Positions 1 to 9,200 of a DNA stretch of 33,695 nt are shown here, one piece after another (position 1 is the first letter of the stretch; every line of letters begins with the position of its first letter). The translations under genes were made by a program, and so were the position numbers. The notes under the pieces are model-generated. The model saw only the letters and a list, made by a program, of their open reading frames with translations, was not told the origin of the DNA and did not search any database. This stretch comes from Woeseiaceae bacterium (GTDB lineage Bacteria > Pseudomonadota > Gammaproteobacteria > Steroidobacterales > Woeseiaceae): NCBI GenBank assembly GCA_030066735.1, contig JASJBB010000065.1, positions 1 to 33,695 on the forward strand, read 5' to 3'.

Positions 1-1
1 G

Positions 2-1849
2 CTCGAGCTGTCGAGCAGCTTCCATCCGGCCCGGCTGCGGGAGCTGCTGCGCGAGCCGTTGTTCACCTACGCCAACGTTCCGTACCGCATTCGGCCCTTC
101 GAGGCCCTGCTCAAGGACCCGAAGAACACGGTCGACTATGACGAGGACTCCGCGGCACGTATCGAGCAACGCGTCGCCCAGATCGGCTCGGACGGCAAGC
201 TGATCCTGGATGCCGAAGGCAACGTATACCAGGTCAACCTGCTCGAGAAACTTCTCGTGCCGCTGCTGGCCAAGCTCGGCAACCTCGTCGTTGACGGCGG
301 CATCTGGATGAACACCCAGCGCCCCGAATGGAACGACGCCAACAACGCCCTGGTCGGCCAGGGCCTGTCAATGGTGACGCTTTACTACATGCGCCGTTAC
401 GTGCGTTTCCTGCAGCAGTTGCTGGAGCAGGAATCGGGTACGTTTGCCCTGTCGGGCGAAGTCGGCGACTGGCTGGCAGACACGGCCGCCGCCCTGAGCC
501 GGGTGCGCGGTGAACTCGGCGGAGCGCCGCTCGAGGCGTCGCAGACCTACGAACTGCTCGGCGAACTCGGCGCCGCGGCATGCCGCCACCGGAAAGCCAT
601 CTACGAGAGTGAGTCGTTCTCGGGAACAGTCGAGCAGCCGCTGGCGGCCGTTAACGGGATGCTCGACGACGCCCTTGCCGCGATCGATCACAGCATCGGC
701 AACAATGTCCGTGACGACGGCATGTACCACGCCTACAACACGCTGCACGTTCGCGACGAAATCCTCGATACCGGCACGCTGTACACGATGCTCGAGGGCC
801 AGGTCGCGGCCCTGAGCGCCGGCGCGATCTCCGCGGACGAGGCCGTCAGCGTGCTCGACGCACTGTTCGCCAGCAACGTCTACAGGGACGACCAGAAGTC
901 GTTCATGCTGTACCCGGACCGGGAACTCCCGGGATTCCTGGCCAAGAACCGCATCCCGGAAGACGAGGTCGCACAGATCCCGCTGCTGCGGAGCATGCTC
1001 GAAGCGAACGACAGCAGCATTGTGCTGCAGGATGGAGACGGCCATTACCGGTTCAATGCCAACTTCGCCAACGTCGGCGACCTGCACGAACAGCTGGATG
1101 CACTGTCGGCGACCTACGGCGAGTCAGTGGATGCAGCGCGCCGCCCGCTGCACGCACTGTTCGAGCGCGTCTTCAATCACCAGGACTTCACGGGCCGCTC
1201 CGGCACGATGTTCGGATTCGAGGGACTGGGCTGCATTTACTGGCACATGGTCTCCAAGCTGCTGCTGGCCATCGAGGAGAATTTCTTCGCCGCCATCGAC
1301 AACGGTGCCGACGAGGCGGCCCTGCAGCGCCTGGGCGAGCTCTACTACCGGGTGCGCGGCGGTATCGGCTTCAACAAGACTCCTGCCGAATACGGGGCGT
1401 TCCCGACCGACCCCTACTCACATACGCCGAAACACAGCGGCGCCCGTCAGCCCGGCATGACCGGCCAGGTCAAGGAAGAAGTGCTGACGCGATTCGGCGA
1501 GCTCGGCATTCGCGTCGACGACGGCATCGTCAGGATCCGGCCCGCACTCCTCCGGGCGAGGGAATTCATCAACGAGCCCAGGGAGTTCTGCTATCTCGAC
1601 GTCGACGGGAACTGGCAGAACATGACCGTTCCCGCGGGCGGGCTCGCGTTCACCTGGTGCCAGGTACCCGTGGTTTATACGCTCGGCAATTCCGATTCCC
1701 CGTCGCTGACGATCACGGGCGAAGACGGCGTGCGCACGTCGGACCAGCTGGCGCTTTCGGCGGAAGACAGCGCCGCCCTGTTCGGCCGCACGGGAACCAT
1801 CCGGGCGCTCCATGTAACTATCAACCGCGACGACTTGTTCGCAGACTGA
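2..1849 (+). CDS. C-terminal part of a large (alpha/alpha)6-barrel-like protein, possibly a beta-1,3-glucan phosphorylase (5' truncated)
   Basis: The frame is open to the left edge, so this is the 3' portion (about 615 residues) of a larger protein. The visible part begins inside an alpha-helical region. It contains an EWNDANNAL motif at bases 326-352, which resembles the DWND segment that carries the general acid Asp in GH94-type phosphorylases. Further on are a helix-rich stretch with FGFEGLGCIYWHMVSK (near base 1210), a PGMTGQVKEE motif (near 1453) and a beta-rich tail like a jelly-roll cap. These are seen directly; assignment to a GH94/GH149/GH161-like phosphorylase is inference from this pattern and from the two signal-less GH17 genes directly downstream. 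The next gene starts 10 bases after the stop with its own AAGGA ribosome site, so the three probably form one operon. It could instead be a glucan-active (alpha/alpha)6 protein of another family. Confidence 0.55.
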   Translation, partial: LELSSSFHPARLRELLREPLFTYANVPYRIRPFEALLKDPKNTVDYDEDSAARIEQRVAQIGSDGKLILDAEGNVYQVNLLEKLLVPLLAKLGNLVVDGGIWMNTQRPEWNDANNALVGQGLSMVTLYYMRRYVRFLQQLLEQESGTFALSGEVGDWLADTAAALSRVRGELGGAPLEASQTYELLGELGAAACRHRKAIYESESFSGTVEQPLAAVNGMLDDALAAIDHSIGNNVRDDGMYHAYNTLHVRDEILDTGTLYTMLEGQVAALSAGAISADEAVSVLDALFASNVYRDDQKSFMLYPDRELPGFLAKNRIPEDEVAQIPLLRSMLEANDSSIVLQDGDGHYRFNANFANVGDLHEQLDALSATYGESVDAARRPLHALFERVFNHQDFTGRSGTMFGFEGLGCIYWHMVSKLLLAIEENFFAAIDNGADEAALQRLGELYYRVRGGIGFNKTPAEYGAFPTDPYSHTPKHSGARQPGMTGQVKEEVLTRFGELGIRVDDGIVRIRPALLRAREFINEPREFCYLDVDGNWQNMTVPAGGLAFTWCQVPVVYTLGNSDSPSLTITGEDGVRTSDQLALSAEDSAALFGRTGTIRALHVTINRDDLFAD

Positions 1850-1859
1850 AGGACTTTTC

Positions 1860-2750
1860 ATGTCGTATCTCTACCAAAGAAAGTTGTCTTTGGCCGGCAT
1901 CGATATCGCCGGCATGTCGGAAATCGACCTGCGCAAACTGGTGCGCGAGATCCTGGAAAACGGTATTCACGGCATCTCGTTCAGCCCCTACGTGGAGGGA
2001 CAGGGCCCGGGTACACAGATTGGCGCCGACCAGATTCGCGAGCGGCTGGCTTTCATCCAGCCCTACGTTAACTGGATACGCACCTTCTCCTGCAGCGAAG
2101 GCAACGAACTGATTCCCGCCATCGCGAAAGAGAACGGCCTCAAGACGATGGTTGGAGTCTGGCTCGACGACAACAAGAAGCAAAACGAAATCGAACTGGC
2201 CAACGCGATCGAGATCGCGAAGGCCGGACATGCCGACATCCTTGGCGTGGGCAACGAGGTATTGCTGCGCGGGGATCTCAGCGAGGACGAATTGATCGAC
2301 TACATCGAACGGGCGCGCACCGGCGTCTCCGGCAGCATCCCGGTGGGTTACGTCGACGCCTATTTCGAATTCGAAGTGCACCCGCGAATTACCGCAGCCT
2401 GCGACGTCATTCTCGCCAACTGCTACCCGTTCTGGGAAGGATGCCCTGCGGAACACGCCCTGCTGTACATGAAGGAGATGTACCGCCGGGCGCAGCGTGC
2501 GGGGGGCGGCAAGCCCGTGATCGTTTCCGAGACCGGCTGGCCCAACATCGGGACGCCGACCGACGGCGCAGTGCCGTCGCTGGAGAACGCGATCAAGTAC
2601 TTCGTCGACACCTGCCAGTGGGCCGAGGAAGACGGCATCGAGGTGTTCTATTTCTCCTCGTTCGACGAAACCTGGAAAGTGGATGCCGAAGGCGACGTCG
2701 GCGCGTACTGGGGTCTGTGGGACAAGGACGGAAATCTCAAGTATGTCTGA
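1860..2750 (+). CDS. Cytoplasmic GH17-family beta-1,3-glucanase-like enzyme
   Basis: This is a 296-residue TIM-barrel protein of glycoside hydrolase family 17. The acid/base motif VGNE places the glutamate at residue 133, and the nucleophile motif SETGWP places it at residue 224; both are intact. Family GH17 cleaves (or transglycosylates) beta-1,3-glucans with retention. There is no signal peptide, so it should act in the cytoplasm on imported laminari-oligosaccharides. The ATG is preceded by AAGGA at good spacing, 10 bases after the upstream gene. It overlaps the next GH17 gene by 8 bases, which indicates translational coupling. Bacterial GH17 proteins can also be transglycosylases, and the sequence does not settle this. 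Confidence 0.85.
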   Translation: MSYLYQRKLSLAGIDIAGMSEIDLRKLVREILENGIHGISFSPYVEGQGPGTQIGADQIRERLAFIQPYVNWIRTFSCSEGNELIPAIAKENGLKTMVGVWLDDNKKQNEIELANAIEIAKAGHADILGVGNEVLLRGDLSEDELIDYIERARTGVSGSIPVGYVDAYFEFEVHPRITAACDVILANCYPFWEGCPAEHALLYMKEMYRRAQRAGGGKPVIVSETGWPNIGTPTDGAVPSLENAIKYFVDTCQWAEEDGIEVFYFSSFDETWKVDAEGDVGAYWGLWDKDGNLKYV

Positions 2751-3711
2751 GAAGATCAATGGGCGGGTCTGCGCGATGAGCGCGCTGGGCCTCGACCACG
2801 GCAATGCGATCTGCTATTCCGGCTACCGCGACGGCCAGAGCCCGCAAAGCCGGACCTACCCGTCGTACGACCAGGTTCGCGAGGATCTGCTGATTCTCGC
2901 GAAGAACTGGGAGTACCTGCGCCTGTACGACTGCAGCCCGCATGCCGAGACCGTGCTCAAGGTCATCCGCAACGAGGGGCTGAAGTTCAAGATCATGCTG
3001 GGCCTGGACATGGCGGCCGAGATGAGCAACCCGCACTGCCCGTGGGGGGCCGAGTACAGCGACGAGGTCCTCGACGCCAACCGGCGCGCGAACAACGAGG
3101 AAGTGCACCGCCTGATCGACCTCTCCAATGCCTTCGACGACATCGTGTTCATGGTGTCGGTGGGCAACGAAGCCAGCGTCGAGTGGACCGATCACATGGT
3201 TCCGGTCGACAACCTGGTCGAGTACGTGCGGGAGGTCAAGAAGTCCATCAAGCAACCCGTGACGTTCTGCGAAAACTACGTGCCTTGGACGTACAAGCTG
3301 GAACCGCTGGCCGAGGAGCTAGACTTCATCGCCGTCCACACCTACCCGGCCTGGGAGTACCGGTCGATCCATGATGCCCTGGAGTTCACCAAGCAGAACT
3401 ACCACTCGGTCGTCGACCACTACCCCGGTAAACCGGTGATCATCACCGAGGCCGGCTGGACGACCGCGGCCAACGGCCGTGGCATCGATCCCCACAATGC
3501 CTCCGAGGAACTCCAGGACAGCTACTACAAACAGCTACTCGAGTGGACAACCGAAGAAAAGATCCTGACGTTCGTGTTCGAGGCCTTCGACGAGCCGTGG
3601 AAGGGATCCCCAGATCCCATGGAACCCGAGAAACACTGGGGCCTGTTTAACGTCGAGCGCAAACCGAAGCTGGTCATGCGCGAGCTTTACCCGGAGCTCG
3701 AGACGGACTGA
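2743..3711 (+). CDS. Second cytoplasmic GH17-family enzyme
   Basis: A 322-residue GH17 protein starting at the ATG (MSEKING) inside the last codons of the preceding gene; a longer start at 2683 would overlap that gene by 68 bases and is unlikely. The acid/base motif VGNEAS puts Glu at residue 143 and ITEAGW puts the nucleophile Glu at residue 236. It lacks a signal peptide. It is clearly more like the secreted GH17 at 15218-16231 than like its immediate neighbour: both share HTYPAWE, FEAFDEPWKG and EKHWGL blocks. The likely role is intracellular breakdown or remodelling of beta-1,3-gluco-oligosaccharides. It ends 1 base short of the convergent gene on the other strand. Confidence 0.85.
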   Translation: MSEKINGRVCAMSALGLDHGNAICYSGYRDGQSPQSRTYPSYDQVREDLLILAKNWEYLRLYDCSPHAETVLKVIRNEGLKFKIMLGLDMAAEMSNPHCPWGAEYSDEVLDANRRANNEEVHRLIDLSNAFDDIVFMVSVGNEASVEWTDHMVPVDNLVEYVREVKKSIKQPVTFCENYVPWTYKLEPLAEELDFIAVHTYPAWEYRSIHDALEFTKQNYHSVVDHYPGKPVIITEAGWTTAANGRGIDPHNASEELQDSYYKQLLEWTTEEKILTFVFEAFDEPWKGSPDPMEPEKHWGLFNVERKPKLVMRELYPELETD

Positions 3712-3712
3712 T

Positions 3713-5452
3713 TCAGTCGCCGCTGATGAAGCGAATCGTGTCGAGATAGAGCGTCACGGGCTTCCTGTCACCGGTGATGCTGATGAAGAACCCGGTCTTG
3801 ATACTCGACAGGTCCTTGCCCTGCAAAGGAACGACGTAGCGCTGCCACTGGTCGGTCAGCACGACATCCTTGATCTCGGTCTTCGAGGAATCCGGAAAAT
3901 CCTTACCCTTCCCTGTCAGGCCGACACCGAAGCTGACCGTCTCGCCGCCCTCCGCGCCGCGCATCAGGAACTCCAGCGCCGTCGCACCCTCCACGTTGAA
4001 GCCGCCGTCCTGATCGCCCCAGTTGTTCGGGGGATGCTGCCAGGCAATCCCGGCCCAGCCGTACCGCCCCGCGTATCGAATCTTGATGGACGCATCGCCC
4101 ATGGCCGGATTCTCGGCATTGGCGCCGTCCAGTGACAGGGCGTCGGTATTGCCCATGAAGCCGGAGGGCACCCAGGGCATGTTGTCGAAGCTGTCTGTGT
4201 ATACCGGAAACGGCATTGGGGGACGGACCTCGCCCTTGACGAGTAGCGGCACGTTGGCCGTGGCCGCTTTGCCGCCCTGGTCCCAGGCATAGACGAACAG
4301 CCGGTAGGCGCCGGGGTCGTCCGGCATGCGCACCCGCGCGCCGTCTGCACGGCCCTCGACAATGGCGCCATCGATGTCAGGCATGGGCGGACGATAGTCA
4401 CCGCCGGTCAGGTAGTCGCCGGAATCGGCACGCAGGGTCCATCTGACCCGCAGGTCTCCGCCTTCGGGGTCCCCGAGGGCCGTGGAAACATCCACGAGCT
4501 GGCCGGGCTCGAGCTGGGCGGGGCCGGCAATCTCGATAGGCTCGACGGTCGGCGCAAGGTCTTTTGGCGGACTGCCCGACCAGATCTCGGTCATCGCATC
4601 GACAGCGCCCGTCTGCGAACCGTCGGCGAGCAGCATTCCGAACCAGGTCTCGGTAGCTTCTACCTTGTCGCCCCACAGGAATGCGTAGGCGCCCAGCGCC
4701 ATGCCGGGCGCCGCCTCGATGCTCTTCTCATAGCTCTCGCGGTAGAAGTCGGCCTTCGCGGTGCTGGTCTGCTCGTACGGCGCGCCCCAGTCGGTCTTGG
4801 GCATTTCCCAGGGGCCCAAGGGACCGAACTCGGTCAGCACGAAGGGCTTGCTGGCGCCGCCGTCGCGCAAGAACTGCGGCACGGCCTGGGCGCCGCCATA
4901 GGCGTTGACGCCGTGAATGTCGATGGCCGGGCTCTTGTTATGCAGAAAATCGATGCGCTCACCGTGCACGAATGCCGTCACGGTCATCGTTGGGTGATGC
5001 GGGTCCAGTTCCTTGACCATTGCCGCCACGTCGTTGATCGCTTTCCAGACGGCAGGGTTATCGGCGTTGCCGAAGCCCTCCGCCTCGTTGCCCACGCCCC
5101 ACATGAGCAACGCCGGATGATCTTTGTACTTGAGCACCGTTTCGCGGGCCTGCTCGAGCTGCGCGGCCACCTGCGCATTGTCGCTGTAGTCGAAGCCGTG
5201 GCGCTCGTGGCCGAGCCAGATGCCCACCGTAACCGTCATGCCGAGCGCGTGTGCATCGTCGAGCAAGGCGCCAGCGTCACCACCCCAGGTGCGGATCGAA
5301 TTGGCGCCAGCGGCGGCCAGCTCGCCGAGCGGGCCGTCGCCGCCCGCACCACGAATGAAAAACGGCTCGCCGCCGCGCAGCAGCTGCCAGCCCGATTCGG
5401 ACTGGCGAACCTCGACGGGGATCGCCTCCGCGGCAGCGGCAGCAGGCATCAT
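3713..5452 (-). CDS. Clan GH-A (GH2-like) glycoside hydrolase with C-terminal carbohydrate-binding-like domain
   Basis: From the ATG at 5452 the protein has 579 residues. Residues 15-295 form a TIM barrel of the kind seen in GH2 and related clan GH-A families, with GNE (Glu 123, acid/base) and LTEFG (Glu 208, nucleophile). A linker and Ig-like segment (about 300-400) follow, then a beta-sandwich of about 170 residues (about 410-579) resembling CIA30/CBM-type domains. The N-terminal GH2 sandwich domains are absent. The annotated ATG has an AGGA ribosome site 6 bases upstream, but the frame stays open for 15 more codons and these encode most of a signal peptide without an ATG, GTG or TTG (see findings). 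It is probably exported and is last in the GH16-led operon. The substrate is inferred from context to be beta-glucan. Confidence 0.7.
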   Translation of the reverse strand: MMPAAAAAEAIPVEVRQSESGWQLLRGGEPFFIRGAGGDGPLGELAAAGANSIRTWGGDAGALLDDAHALGMTVTVGIWLGHERHGFDYSDNAQVAAQLEQARETVLKYKDHPALLMWGVGNEAEGFGNADNPAVWKAINDVAAMVKELDPHHPTMTVTAFVHGERIDFLHNKSPAIDIHGVNAYGGAQAVPQFLRDGGASKPFVLTEFGPLGPWEMPKTDWGAPYEQTSTAKADFYRESYEKSIEAAPGMALGAYAFLWGDKVEATETWFGMLLADGSQTGAVDAMTEIWSGSPPKDLAPTVEPIEIAGPAQLEPGQLVDVSTALGDPEGGDLRVRWTLRADSGDYLTGGDYRPPMPDIDGAIVEGRADGARVRMPDDPGAYRLFVYAWDQGGKAATANVPLLVKGEVRPPMPFPVYTDSFDNMPWVPSGFMGNTDALSLDGANAENPAMGDASIKIRYAGRYGWAGIAWQHPPNNWGDQDGGFNVEGATALEFLMRGAEGGETVSFGVGLTGKGKDFPDSSKTEIKDVVLTDQWQRYVVPLQGKDLSSIKTGFFISITGDRKPVTLYLDTIRFISGD

Positions 5453-5500
5453 CGCCAGTCCTGCAAGCAGATTCGCTATGTATCGACGCGTGGCGATGGC

Positions 5501-6187
5501 TTACTGGTTCTTGGAAAGCGTGTCGTTCTGCTCGTTGTAGGTGTAACCCCACTCGCCGATCAGGGCAAGGCCTTCCAGCACCGAACTCACGAGCGGACGG
5601 AAGCCCTCCGGAGGTCCATAGATGACGTCCCGCGCAGTCTGCTCGTTCAGCTGGACCGGAATCACCTCGCCAAAGACATTGAAGAACGTCACCTGTCCGA
5701 AGAAATTGTCGAGCACGGATCGATACGCCCGCTTGGCGTGCTCCTTGATCAACTCGTCTTCGAAGATCAGGTTGCTGTTGGCGTCGTACAGCTCATGCAG
5801 CGCCCGGGCCGTGTACCACTGATTCTCGCCCGTCTGGCGCCGTGCAAGCGCCGTTGCCCAGAGATAGAAGCGCGCTTTCGCGCCAGTTGGCCCCTGCGGC
5901 AGGGCGGCGGCAAGGGCGAACTTGTCGTCAAGCAGCGGATTCCCGTCGTCATCTTCGGGCACCTGGTCGGGTTCCGGTATGGCCGTAACGGAAAACGGGT
6001 TCTCCGGGTCAGCCAGGACACATGTCTCGTCGTTGATGCCAACGTCCGGGCAGAACAGATTCAGGACGACGTCGGTCGGCAACAGGATGTTGTCGATGAC
6101 TTCCCCGTCATTGGAATCCCGTTCGCTACAGCCAGTAACAACAAGAGCCGCGAAGGCCAGCAACACTAATTGATATGCAGTTTTCAT
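5501..6187 (-). CDS. Small lipoprotein of unknown function in the glucan operon
   Basis: A 228-residue protein with a type II signal peptide: a hydrophobic segment ending in VVTGC, so Cys 20 should be lipidated. The mature part is acidic at first and then mainly alpha-helical; I recognise no domain. The ATG at 6187 has GAGGA upstream at about 9 bases. It lies 33 bases after the stop of the glycosidase/beta-barrel fusion, and its stop codon is directly followed by the coding frame of the next glycosidase. This placement suggests an accessory role at the envelope, perhaps helping the barrel fusion or binding glucan. No function is assigned. Confidence 0.75.
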   Translation of the reverse strand: MKTAYQLVLLAFAALVVTGCSERDSNDGEVIDNILLPTDVVLNLFCPDVGINDETCVLADPENPFSVTAIPEPDQVPEDDDGNPLLDDKFALAAALPQGPTGAKARFYLWATALARRQTGENQWYTARALHELYDANSNLIFEDELIKEHAKRAYRSVLDNFFGQVTFFNVFGEVIPVQLNEQTARDVIYGPPEGFRPLVSSVLEGLALIGEWGYTYNEQNDTLSKNQ

Positions 6188-6220
6188 AATTCTGATTCCT
6201 CTGGCGCGCGTCGCTGCGAC

Positions 6221-9200
6221 CTAGAACACGTACTCAACGTAAAAGACCGTCATGAACTGGTAGTCGCTCAGGCCCTCCTGGGACTCGCCGAACGTCATTT
6301 CATCTTCCGGATCATATCCCCGGTAGAGTGTTCGTATGCCGACCCTTGTTCCGGTGCCGCGCGTCTCCCTTGGCTGGAAACCGCTGCCGTCCAGGATGAC
6401 CGAGTAGTCGAGTTTGAACTGCTCCGGGAAAACGACGTTGAACTGCCGGTGGAAATCATAGGGTCCCCACGCGTCTTTCTTGAAGTAGCCCTCGATGACG
6501 TGCTTGTTGCGCAATATCACCTTGCCGTGCAGCTCGTAGAACTCCCGCGATCCGCCTTCTGCGTTACCGGACGACTGCTGGAAGCCGCCCTTGAGTTGCA
6601 CGATGTACTTGTTGCGTTGCGTGGGATTGAAAACCATCCGGCTGCTGGCCGACCAGACGTTCTCCGACGGCAACCCCGTGCCAAAAGCAGCGTTGCTGTT
6701 ACTCAGCAGCGAGAAGAACTGGAACGAGTCAGTCGCGGTCGGATATTCCGTGTAGTTGCCGCCCAGGTTGAACGCGAATTTTGCGTCTTCCTTGTAGTCG
6801 TTGTCCCATTCGTAGAAGAACGTCTCTCCGGTGGGATCGTAGGTCAGGAATATCTCGGCGGATCGCGCCTCGCGATTGTCGAGAACGGCAAACGGGTCGT
6901 CGTCGCGGTTACGCGGTCCGATACCCGGGAACAGCTCGCCGAGGTTCGGATTCGGATTGATCTCGGCCGGAATGGACGGGTTTGCATCGACCAGGTTCTC
7001 GCGATACATGACCCGCGGCGTGAGCATGATATTGCCGAACGTAATGTTCATGCCGGCATCAAACTCCATCTTGTTGCCCCACTGCGAGTACGGGATCATG
7101 GTCGGATCCATTATCCCGAACTCCCTCAGCACGTCACCTCCGTCGGCAACCAGGCCGGCGTAATGACCGCCAATCCACGTCCGGTGGCCGAACACCGGGA
7201 ACGTCAGCTTGACGCGCGCTCCGAGCGTGTCTTCGTCCTTGATCTGGTCGAGGTAGATCGTGCCGTCCTCATAACGTGTAAACGTATCGTCGATCTTCTC
7301 GTTACTGGCAAAGATACCGCCGACTTCGAGAGTCCAGCCAGCCGCAAAATCTCGTTTGGCGTACAGCGTTGTGCGACGGGTCTGAATCTCCGTCGCCTGC
7401 GTTGCCGACGCCGAGTCTCCGCGGCGCGCAATGTCCTCGTCGTGCATGAACGTGAACTGGGTCCTGCCCCAGTTCCAGCTGTACTTGAGTATGACTTTCG
7501 GGTTGGCGCCCCAGAACACCTCGTCGCCCGCAAGGACCTTCAGGCCGTCGCCCCAGCCTTCCTTGCCCGCGAATTCAACGCCCGAAGGCGCCTTGGCGTT
7601 CCAGATGTCCTGGCCAGCCATGTCGGTCGTCTCGCGAACCAGCCCGAAGAAATCACCTTCGTTCATCCAGTGATAGCGCGGCGTGTGATAGAAAGCCTCG
7701 ATATCCCACTCATCGCCCTCGTACTTGGCGTTGAAATCGTAGATTTCGATACGCTCGCGATCGTCAAAAGAGACCACGTCCGTGACTCTGGCGTCCGGGG
7801 GCAGAAATTCTGCTTCTTCCGGAAGAGGATCCCGCTCGACGACGAGGTCGACCGGTAGCGCGCGACGCCCGTAAGCGATCTCGAGCGGCTCCTTGTTGGC
7901 GACGTTGCCGAGGATGTTGATCGACATCTGGCCTTCGATCTTCTGGTTCGGGTTGAAGCCGATGTCGAGGAACACCATCTGTCCGTTCTCAAACTCGAGG
8001 GCATTTTCGCCGTCTATCCGGATGCTCTCCTCTTCGCCCTTGACGACGAGTTCACCGATCAGGCTGCCGCCCTCGAAGCGCAGACGCGACTTCTGTTCCT
8101 TGCTCTCGGCCTTCAGCTGCCGGACCTCGCCCTTCAGGGCGTATAGATCCATGTCGAGATCGTTGATCTCCTGGTTGAAGGCGGCTTTCTTGTACGTGTA
8201 GGGATCCATATGCCAGATCTCTGCCAGCACGTCGTAGGCCATTCTCTGGCGAGCCGTGTATACGCCATCAGCGTTCTTCGTGCCGAGGGCGGTAATGCCA
8301 AACCACTCCTCGTTCATGTTGTTCTCGCCTTCAGCCCAGTCGAACAGGTAGGCCTGGTTGGACCACGAGGCATTGGTGTCCTGGACATCCAGGTTCTCGG
8401 TCTGCAGGTATTTCCACCACTCGTCGCGCCATTCGAACACGAAACCGCCGATCGCGTTGCCTTCCTCGCCGTTACCGGCGGCCTTGTTGTACATCTCCTG
8501 CCATTGCGCTTTCAGGATCTCGGCCTGCGCCACCTGGTCTTCTTCCATTTCGCGCGCATTGAATGCGTCGCTGCCAAACTCGAAGAACACGATGGGCATG
8601 TCGAGTTTCTCGTCAACGTCGCGCCACAGGCTGGTAAAACTCTTGCCGCGGTAAACGTTGGTGCCGAGGATCGGCATGTCGGCCAGGTATTCCGCAATCA
8701 GGTCGATGTACTGGATATCGCCGTTGACGATCGTGAACGGGTGATTCGGTGCGATTTTCTGCCCGGCCTCGATAACCTCCGCGAACAGGCTGTAGAGATA
8801 CCGTGCCTTGGCCGTGTTCTGTTCGCCTTCAGGCAGGTTCTCGATCTCGAAGCTCGACCACGACAGGCCGTAGTTGCTCTCGTTGCCCAGCGCGAACATC
8901 AGCACTCCGGGCGTGTTCTTGTATTTCTCGATAACCTCCAGGACTTCAGTTTTCAGCGTCGCGCGGGTCAACTCGTCGGAATAATCGGTGAACGGTACCC
9001 ACTTGCCGCCGATCGAGGCGCCGTAACGGCCCATGAGCGGGTTGATCACGCTCATGATGCCGTGCTCGCGGTAGATGTACTCGACCCACTCCGGCGGAAT
9101 AACCGTGAAGCTGCGGTTCGCGTTGATGCCCGCAGCCGCCATCATGCCGAACTCGTAGTCGAGCACCTTGCGAATGAAGTCGTCGGACTCGGCCCAGAGG

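Noticed and set aside
3707-3719. GACTG-att-CAGTC as a bidirectional terminator between the convergent genes
   Set aside because: The stem is only 5 bp, has no T-tract on either strand and overlaps both stop codons.
4913-6169. Long plus-strand open frames opposite the minus-strand genes (also 8210-9442, 15113-17038, 17039-18595, 27098-28666)
   Set aside because: They are antisense to well-supported genes, arise from the GC-rich codon pattern, and encode low-complexity Arg/Val/Asp-rich sequences with no domain.
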